Assembly (NCBI GenBank): GCA_015229045.1
Contig: JADGCJ010000073.1
Span: 1-14,982, forward strand
DNA: 14,982 nucleotides
Source of the DNA: Magnetococcales bacterium
GTDB lineage: Bacteria > Pseudomonadota > Magnetococcia > Magnetococcales > DC0425bin3
Reading direction: 5' to 3'
Part shown: positions 7,743 through 12,590 of the stretch, in pieces
Layout: each line of letters begins with the position of its first letter
How positions within the stretch are numbered: the first letter of the stretch is position 1
The notes under the pieces: generated by a model
Database searches by the model: none
What the model was told of the DNA's origin: nothing
Seen by the model: the letters and a program-made list of their open reading frames with translations, nothing else
Program-made: the position numbers and the translations under genes

Positions 7743-8401
7743 ATGGATCAAGGGGAAGGCAGGGAACCGGTTCATCGGCAACTCGTCCATAATGAGGCAC
7801 CACCGGATGCGCGACTGGAGATCGAGATCGCCAGTTTTCTGGCCTGGACGAATGCCGACACCCCCGAACCCTCCGTGATCAAAGCAGGGCTGGCGCATTT
7901 GTGGTTTGTGACGTTGCATCCCTTTGAGGATGGCAATGGCCGCATGGCCCGGGCGGTGGGCGATCTATTCCTGACTCGCGCCGATGGCAGTCCGCAACGA
8001 TTCTACAGCCTCTCAGCGCAGGTTCAACGTGAGCGCAAGGCCCACTACGACATCCTGGAGCAGACCCAGAAAGGCGCGATGGATGTCACCAACTGGCTGG
8101 CATGGTTCCTTGATGCGTTACTTCGAGCCGTGGAGAGCGTCCAGCACACGCTCGAGCCGTCTTGGTAAAATCGCGTTTTTGGCAGCGTTAAGCGAGCTTG
8201 CCATTGAACGATCGGCAGGTAAAGTTGCTCAACCGGCTGTTGGATGGCTTCCAGGGGAAACTCACCAGCAGTAAATGGGCAGCCATCGCCAAGTGCTCGC
8301 CCGATACGGCGTTGAGCGGTATCAATGAATTGATTGCGCTGGGAGTTTTATGCAAAATGGCCAGCGGCGGGCGAAGCACGGCTTACGAACTCGCCGATTG
8401 A
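7743..8401 (+). pseudogene. Fic-family protein, N-terminally truncated and frameshifted
   Basis: The Fic core motif HPFEDGNGR is intact at 7917-7943 and carries the AMPylation His and the anion-binding loop. It is embedded in typical sequence (LAHLWFVTLHPFEDGNGR, then the DLFLTRADG helix). The long N-terminal part normally found in this Fic subfamily is missing; recognisable sequence begins only around 7743-7765. The first frame stops at 8168, while homologous-looking sequence continues in a second frame (about 8155-8190, LGKIAFLAALSEL). It then moves to a third frame (about 8195-8401), which encodes the usual C-terminal winged helix (PLNDRQVKLLNRLLDGF, then ASGGRSTAYELAD). So two indels lie within about 40 bases and a 5' deletion removed the start. 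No good start signal is seen. A separately translated winged-helix fragment from TTG 8198 cannot be excluded. Confidence 0.8.
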
Positions 8402-8533
8402 AAGGGGCGAAATAACGGTCAACACCAAGGCAAAAAAGGCCATGCAGCAAGCCAACCGCAGAAAGAACCGCCGTTGAGGTCTCGGCGAAACGAACCACCT
8501 CAATGGTTCGCTCCACTGCTTTTATTCGATTGT
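8402..8533. other. Convergent intergenic region between Fic remnant and gspK
   Basis: 132 bases without a supported gene. They contain the hairpin listed at 8491-8510. A competing inverted pair (CCGTTGAGGT at 8471-8480 and ACCTCAATGG at 8496-8505) overlaps that hairpin. Confidence 0.4.
8491..8510 (-). terminator. Possible terminator downstream of gspK
   Basis: Perfect 7-bp arms (CGAACCA / TGGTTCG) enclose a 6-base loop. On the minus strand the stem is followed by TTT and then a mixed sequence, so the U-tract is short. It lies 24 bases past the gspK stop. This is a weak candidate, based on shape and position only. Confidence 0.3.
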
Positions 8534-9418
8534 CTAAGATGGGTCAAGCACTCCTTCTGTAATTTTCGATCGACCAATTTCATAAATCAAGAATGGATTT
8601 TCTTTGATGCCCGTCAACCGAACAACGGCATATCGTAAAAAAGATACGCCTGTTTCGCTCTTTGCTTCTGACTGAATCCTGTAGACACCTATATTCGATT
8701 CCAAAGGATGTTCGTCAAATTCTTTTGACAATTCTCGTTCCGCCAATATTTTATTCAACTCAGTTTCACTCAAATCTGATAGAGCTTTTAATACTTGAAC
8801 AGGAGCTGTTTTTTTGTCTGGCTCTGCTTGTTGAGAATAAACAGTAACCGCAGGATGAACGACCGCATAAATCTCATCGGTCATACCCAGAACAAGTCGC
8901 AGTTCTTCCACACTTTCAAAAGGAGCATGCTTTGCTCCATAGGCTAATCCAGCTTCACGATAGTCTGCATCTTCGTCATGATTTAATTGCCTTAGATTAT
9001 TTTTATCTCTCCATTCTATGATGGAATCAGCCAAAGATGGAGGTATCTCTAAATCGGCATAAAGAGAAGAAAAAAATCTTTGCAGCAACTCCTTCGATGC
9101 CATGTTTAGGTCTATTTTTCCTCCTTCATCCAGAACATTGATCCGAAGATATCCTTTTTTCATTTTAACTTCATGGAAGGCGCCATTAGGTGACCATCTG
9201 TTTTTTGAATTTGAATTAAGCAAAGAATATATCGCAATTTCAATTCCGCCATCTGCTATAGCCATCATCTGGGTATGTTCAATTGTATTATAAACAAGCT
9301 TGACTTCAATTCTGGTATCTGCTGAAAAAGCCATCATAATCAATGAAAGAACGACAATCACCCAAAGAACAGCCACTAAAGCAAAACCCCGATTTTTTCG
9401 TTGATTGTAACCGTTCAC
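8534..9418 (-). CDS. gspK: General secretion pathway protein K (minor pseudopilin)
   Basis: 294 residues if started at GTG 9418. The leader is short and basic (NGYNQRKNRG) with prepilin peptidase cleavage after Gly11, then a hydrophobic helix FALVAVLWVIVVLSLIMMAF. Mature residue 5 is Ala rather than Glu, as is characteristic of GspK. The periplasmic part keeps family hallmarks: DEGGKIDLNMASKELL, IIEWRDKNNL, NHDEDADY and APFESVEELRLVLGMT. GspK sits at the tip of the type II secretion pseudopilus with GspI and GspJ. The gene looks full-length, but no other gsp gene lies in the window. It is clearly more A+T-rich than its neighbours, which suggests a separate origin. There is no clear Shine-Dalgarno sequence, and the frame is also open upstream into a methylase fragment, so it may be expressed as a chimera or not at all. 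Confidence 0.8.
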   Translation of the reverse strand: MNGYNQRKNRGFALVAVLWVIVVLSLIMMAFSADTRIEVKLVYNTIEHTQMMAIADGGIEIAIYSLLNSNSKNRWSPNGAFHEVKMKKGYLRINVLDEGGKIDLNMASKELLQRFFSSLYADLEIPPSLADSIIEWRDKNNLRQLNHDEDADYREAGLAYGAKHAPFESVEELRLVLGMTDEIYAVVHPAVTVYSQQAEPDKKTAPVQVLKALSDLSETELNKILAERELSKEFDEHPLESNIGVYRIQSEAKSETGVSFLRYAVVRLTGIKENPFLIYEIGRSKITEGVLDPS

Positions 9419-10048
9419 CGAAGAAACCGATTCATGCCGCTTTGGGTAAGGTGGCCAACTGCTTCGGGAGCAGAGAGGGGGCCTGCTGTCTCCTGTTCGC
9501 TCTTGCTCGTTGTCCGCCACCCGGGTATGGGCATCGGGAAGCAAATCGCGGATACCCTGGGACTCCTCGGCGGCAGGCCAATCAGCGACGGGATCAAGAC
9601 GAACCTCAAATCGGCTTGATTGATCGTCCTTTTCAAGAAAAAAGGACTCCAGACCGTTGGTCCAGAAGCCATAACGAATGGCCTTGATCCCCCGCATGAC
9701 GGTCTCAAGATCTTCCAGGTCGGTGGCAGCTTGATCAAACTCCCGAGTTCGGCTGGCATTGCGCTCTGTTCTGGGTTCGGAACAACACAGAACCGCTCGC
9801 CCCAGGTATTCCAGAGCGTGTGGTTGATCGTGATGAAAAATAGCGATATCGATTTTCTTGCGTACTCCCATGGGAAAATCGATGGCCATATCTTCGGGAG
9901 AAAATCCATATTCGTGGATGAGCTCCCGCACCACGCGCTGACGCACCAACACCGTTGACGTTTCTTTGACCGGCCTGTCGGAGACGTAATCCAGCATGAA
10001 ACCGTTGGCGATGGCCTCCATCGGCTCTGGCTGCGCCTCCCCGCTCAT
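9419..10048 (-). pseudogene. N-terminal fragment of an N-6 DNA methylase (HsdR_N-type domain), fused in frame to gspK
   Basis: About 180 residues match the start of large N-6 DNA methylases that begin with an HsdR_N-like domain: VRQRVVRELIHEYGFSPEDM, then RKKIDIAIFHHD (Asp67 within a PD-(D/E)XK-like context), RYGFWTNGLESFFLEK, and DWPAAEESQGIRD. Recognisable sequence fades at about residue 180 (near 9510), just where such proteins would continue towards the methylase domain. The methylase domain itself, with its NPPY and other motifs, is absent. The frame continues into gspK without a stop, so a chimeric 504-residue product is possible. The start at ATG 10048 is tentative; Met10 (10021) is an alternative. 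The upstream HTH relic is the usual kind of partner gene for this family. I infer a former restriction-modification-type locus broken by recombination with the gspK segment. Confidence 0.68.
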
Positions 10049-10076
10049 ACCCGGCTCTTGCGCCGGGATGTCCTGT

Positions 10077-10295
10077 TCATTGGCCTTCTCCCTTGTCCGT
10101 TTCGTGGCTCATCCGTTTCTGGTTCTCAATCCAATCAGTCGAAATCCTGCTTGGCAAACCGACATTGCCCCCTGACCTAGAAAGCGGGCAGTTCATTCCT
10201 GTCAGGGCCATGGCGTAGACGGTTTTCTCTGCAAGCCTGAGCAGGGCAGCCAAGTCACGAACCTTGAATATCTCATTGTTTATCAAAACGTTCAC
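10077..10295 (-). pseudogene. Decayed excisionase-type HTH DNA-binding protein
   Basis: The N-terminal half reads as a normal helix-turn-helix of the MerR/Xis (HTH_17) type: FKVRDLAALLRLAEKTVYAMALTG. The last part, DWIENQKR, also fits. Between them the present frame is nonsense, while the alternative frame reads ELPAF-stop-VRGQCRFAKQDFD, the expected wing of this domain. The change is explained by two extra bases at about 10195-10196, one extra base at about 10137, and a TAG at 10177-10179 in place of the usual Lys codon. The indels cancel and leave an open frame of 72 codons with a destroyed wing. The start is GTG 10295. Such genes often precede N-6 DNA methylase genes, as here, where the methylase fragment starts 28 bases after the stop. 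Confidence 0.65.
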
Positions 10296-10392
10296 TCCAG
10301 GGAGCCAACGTCAGGACACCAAGATCCCGGACTCACCGCAGCCGTATAGGAGACTAAAGGCTACCATGATTCGTCCAAGGAAGCCATCCTTT

Positions 10393-10414
10393 TTTAGTGT
10401 TGCATTACGCTAAA
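10393..10414 (+). promoter_or_regulatory. Candidate operator overlapping the xre -35 element
   Basis: TTTAGTGT (10393-10400) and ACGCTAAA (10407-10414) form an inverted repeat with one mismatch and a 6-base centre. It covers the -35 hexamer at 10400-10405. This position and size suit autorepression by the XRE protein encoded directly downstream. Based on symmetry and position only. Confidence 0.5.
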
Positions 10415-10428
10415 CAATCGTATATCAT
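10400..10428 (+). promoter_or_regulatory. Sigma-70-type promoter of the XRE regulator, likely leaderless start
   Basis: TTGCAT (10400-10405) and TATCAT (10423-10428) are separated by exactly 17 bases. Transcription is expected 6-7 bases past the -10, at about 10434-10435, which is the A of the start codon. No Shine-Dalgarno sequence precedes the ATG. Confidence 0.6.
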
Positions 10429-10434
10429 GCTCCC

Positions 10435-10827
10435 ATGAAAAACTTTGGCGACATCATCCGCGAATTGCGGCTTGCTCAGGATCTTGGCTTGCGGGAGACA
10501 GCCGGGAAGATCGGCATTTCTCCAGCGTACCTCAGCCGGATCGAACGCGGCAAGGAACGACCTCCCCGGCCTGACGTGATCAAGGCGTTGGCAAAAATTC
10601 TGGCTGCTGATCCAGACGTGCTATTCCGCCTCTCCTCCTCCACCGATCCGGAAGTGACCGATTATCTCCATGATCAACCGGATGTTGTTCATCTTGTTCG
10701 TTACTTGAAGCATAATGATTTCACCCAGGAGGAGATGGTTCGTCTCATGGATGCGGCTGAGGCAATCAAATCCTCTTCCAACAAAACCTCTTTCGGTTTG
10801 CCTGAACGGACAGTGGTCAATGTCTGA
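10435..10827 (+). CDS. XRE-family helix-turn-helix transcriptional regulator
   Basis: 130 residues. The N-terminal ~65 residues are a classic Cro/C1-type HTH: FGDIIRELRLAQDLGLRETA, then GISPAYLSRIERGKERPP with the recognition helix around SPAYLSRIE, followed by DVIKALAKILAADPDVLF. The remainder is charged and helical, probably for dimerisation. The closest general type is a phage-like or toxin-antitoxin-associated repressor, often followed by an ImmA/IrrE-type protease. Here an ATG at 10820 overlaps the end of the gene (frame beginning MSDRALFLS), but that frame soon runs into recombinase sequence, so the partner appears lost. ATG 10435 coincides with the predicted transcription start, suggesting a leaderless message. 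It probably represses itself through the inverted repeat over its -35. Confidence 0.82.
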   Translation: MKNFGDIIRELRLAQDLGLRETAGKIGISPAYLSRIERGKERPPRPDVIKALAKILAADPDVLFRLSSSTDPEVTDYLHDQPDVVHLVRYLKHNDFTQEEMVRLMDAAEAIKSSSNKTSFGLPERTVVNV

Positions 10828-10842
10828 CCGGGCGCTCTTCCT

Positions 10843-10858
10843 TTCACTTCCAAGTGAA
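10843..10858. repeat. Short palindrome between xre and recombinase stub
   Basis: TTCACTT and AAGTGAA form a perfect 7-bp inverted repeat with a 2-base centre. It could be an operator half-site pair or a recombination scar. The loop is too small for a good hairpin. Confidence 0.35.
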
Positions 10859-10872
10859 CAGAGAGAACCAAA

Positions 10873-11121
10873 ATGGAAAAACGTAGTTGGAGCATCGGTG
10901 AGATCCGTGACGTCATGGGAGCCTTGCTGGCCCTGCGGCGGCTCGACCCGGTGTGGGAGGAACTCTTTCCGGTGGAGCAGCAGCGGCTGGTACACCTGCT
11001 CATCGCCCGGGTGGAGGTGGAAAAGGGCGGGGTGAAAGTGCATCTGCGCGCCGAGGGCCTCGATACCCTGGCCCGCGAACTGAACGATCTCTGGAACCAG
11101 AAAGAGGAGGAAGCGGCATGA
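10873..11121 (+). pseudogene. C-terminal stub of a large serine recombinase
   Basis: 82 residues that correspond to the extreme C-terminus of resolvase/invertase-type large serine recombinases: RRLDPVWEELFPVEQQRLVHLLIARVEVEKGGVKVHLRAEGL, here quoted only as landmarks DPVWEELFP, HLLIARVEV and HLRAEGLDTL. The catalytic serine domain, the recombinase domain and the zinc ribbon are absent, and no upstream piece is found in other frames before the XRE gene. ATG 10873 has a purine-rich stretch upstream, so a short peptide might be made, but it could not recombine DNA. The stop overlaps the start of the next gene (ATGA at 11118-11121), the arrangement seen in intact recombinase loci. I infer a deletion that joined the XRE gene to the recombinase end. 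Confidence 0.7.
11105..11110 (+). promoter_or_regulatory. Strong ribosome binding site deciding the start at 11118
   Basis: AGGAGG lies 7 bases before ATG 11118. It fixes this start in preference to the much longer open frame that begins at 10953 and overlaps the recombinase stub. Confidence 0.75.
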
Positions 11122-11513
11122 AGGCGGAATTGAGCCGGGACGGCAAGGAGATCATCGTCACCATCCCCGTCTGCCTGAAGCGGCGCGGCGGGCGCAAGCT
11201 GATCATCGCCCCGGAGGGGACCGAACTGCCGCCCAGGGACGACACCCTGGCCAGGCTGGTGGCCAAGGCGCACCGTTGGCTGAAACTACTGGAGAGCGGC
11301 AAGGTCGCCTCCATCAGTGCGTTGGCGGAACAGGAAAAGCTTGACCTTTCCTATGCGTCCAGGGTGTTGAGCTTGACCCTGCTTGCGCCGGATATTATCG
11401 AAGCCATCCTGGATGACCGCCAGCCTGACGTCATGACGTGGCGTGAACTGAGAAAGCCGTTTCCCATGATATGGGAGGAGCAACGTGAAAAGTGGGGCAT
11501 AAAAAATCCATAA
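11118..11513 (+). CDS. Small recombinase-associated protein (putative DNA-binding)
   Basis: 131 residues. The first half is a small beta-rich part (ELSRDGKEIIVTIPV, then KRRGGRKLIIAPEG). The second half looks like a helix-turn-helix: LARLVAKAHRWLKLLESG, then ASISALAEQEKLDLSYASRVL, LTLLAPDIIEAILDDRQP and FPMIWEEQ. Proteins with this LLAPDIIEAILDGRQP signature commonly sit directly downstream of large serine recombinases, with overlapping stop and start as here. Their function is not established; an accessory or regulatory DNA-binding role is plausible. The gene appears complete although its recombinase partner is reduced to a stub. Start chosen from AGGAGG at 11105-11110. It ends 42 bases before the convergent nuclease gene. 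Confidence 0.75.
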   Translation: MKAELSRDGKEIIVTIPVCLKRRGGRKLIIAPEGTELPPRDDTLARLVAKAHRWLKLLESGKVASISALAEQEKLDLSYASRVLSLTLLAPDIIEAILDDRQPDVMTWRELRKPFPMIWEEQREKWGIKNP

Positions 11514-11555
11514 TCCCGTGAGCAGGCAAGGCACCATTCTCGTTTGCGCAACTGA

Positions 11556-12590
11556 TTATCTCGTTCGAAACTCCGCGAGCCGGGAACAATCGACCAGACG
11601 GTCGAGGTTCTGGAGAGTAAAAACCTTGCCATGGGTGGCCAGGAGCAGCTTTTTCATGTCCTCCCGCCGCACCTTGAATCCCCTGCCAGCCACACAGGCA
11701 ATGACCTCGAACCTGGGTGGCTGGTCCTGGTTTCTTCCTTGCATGGACAAAGCACCCAGATGTTGGACACGGGTCACCTTGTCCCGTGCCGTGCCGTCGT
11801 CCTCGGTGATCTTGGCCTCGATAACCACCAGGGGATTGAACTCGTCGGGTATGATGAAATCTGGGGCCTGGTCGAAGCCGATCATGCGTTCGGCTCGCTT
11901 GGTCTTGCGGAACCCGACCCCGGCGCGGACCAAAGCCCCCTCGATGGCACTTTCCAACACATCGCCCACCAGTTCGCTTACCGAGTCCCGGTGCCCTGCG
12001 AATGGCCGCCCCAGGAAGCGTTCGTAGAGCAGCATGGCGTAGGGCACCCCCATGTCGGCGAGAGGCTGAATGCTGGCCAAGCCGTTCCGGGTGTCTGCCT
12101 GTTCCAGGCGGTGCATGGTGCCCTCCACCACCGAAGGGGCACCTTCCCTGAGCAGAAGGCATGCCGTTTCGACCAGAGCACGCAACCGCTGACTGGTTAA
12201 GCTGTTGCCCAATTTCAGGGCGGTAAGCGGTTCCATCCTGATCTTGCGGTCCAGGGTACGAATCGCCCCCTGGCTCACGTCAATACCCGTCCGTTGGATG
12301 GCCACATAGGCCCACTCCGGCGGCGTAAATCCCAGTATGGCCCGCAACACGATGAAGGAGACAGGAGTCTGCTGGACCACTTCAAGCAGAATCTCAGGGG
12401 ATATCTGGCGGAACCCTCCTGTGGCGCGCTTGATGGCCTCGTAGCCCTGGGCAAACGCGGGATAATCGATGAATCCTGGCCCTTTCGGCAATGTCAGGAA
12501 CTCGGATTGCAGACTGCCGAACACCGCATCGACGTAGATGTCCAGATCTGACTGGATTTCCGCGAAGGGTACCTCAAAGGGGAACGGCAT
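11556..12590 (-). CDS. PD-(D/E)XK nuclease-like protein paired with the DUF1156-type methyltransferase
   Basis: 344 residues. The N-terminal ~200 residues are helical and not recognised as a named domain. The C-terminal part holds a restriction-endonuclease-like core: a helix with Glu217, then APDFIIPDEFNPLVVIEAKI, in which Asp244 and the Glu258-Ala-Lys260 triad give a D-x13-E-x-K active site. Later strands (FEVIACVAGRGF) and a helix complete the fold. The frame is open to 12698, but GGAGG at 12598-12602, 7 bases before ATG 12590, decides this start. It overlaps the methyltransferase by 17 bases, so the two are coupled. I infer a restriction nuclease cognate to that methyltransferase. A DNA-binding partner without cleavage is an alternative. 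Confidence 0.75.
   Translation of the reverse strand: MPFPFEVPFAEIQSDLDIYVDAVFGSLQSEFLTLPKGPGFIDYPAFAQGYEAIKRATGGFRQISPEILLEVVQQTPVSFIVLRAILGFTPPEWAYVAIQRTGIDVSQGAIRTLDRKIRMEPLTALKLGNSLTSQRLRALVETACLLLREGAPSVVEGTMHRLEQADTRNGLASIQPLADMGVPYAMLLYERFLGRPFAGHRDSVSELVGDVLESAIEGALVRAGVGFRKTKRAERMIGFDQAPDFIIPDEFNPLVVIEAKITEDDGTARDKVTRVQHLGALSMQGRNQDQPPRFEVIACVAGRGFKVRREDMKKLLLATHGKVFTLQNLDRLVDCSRLAEFRTR

Larger units (their letters stand above)
10296..10434. promoter_or_regulatory. Divergent regulatory region between HTH relic and XRE regulator
   Basis: 139 bases separating divergent genes. They carry the XRE promoter and operator-like repeat described separately. A 15-codon frame at 10366-10413 is present but not supported as a gene. 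Confidence 0.5.

Noticed and set aside
10366..10413. A 15-codon ORF with AAGG upstream, in the xre regulatory region
   Set aside because: It ends within the operator-like repeat and could be a leader peptide, but its length and composition are within chance and nothing else supports it.
10953..11117. A longer start for the recombinase-associated small protein
   Set aside because: The extra residues are Gly/Pro/Arg-rich and overlap the recombinase stub in another frame. AGGAGG and the ATGA overlap support ATG 11118.
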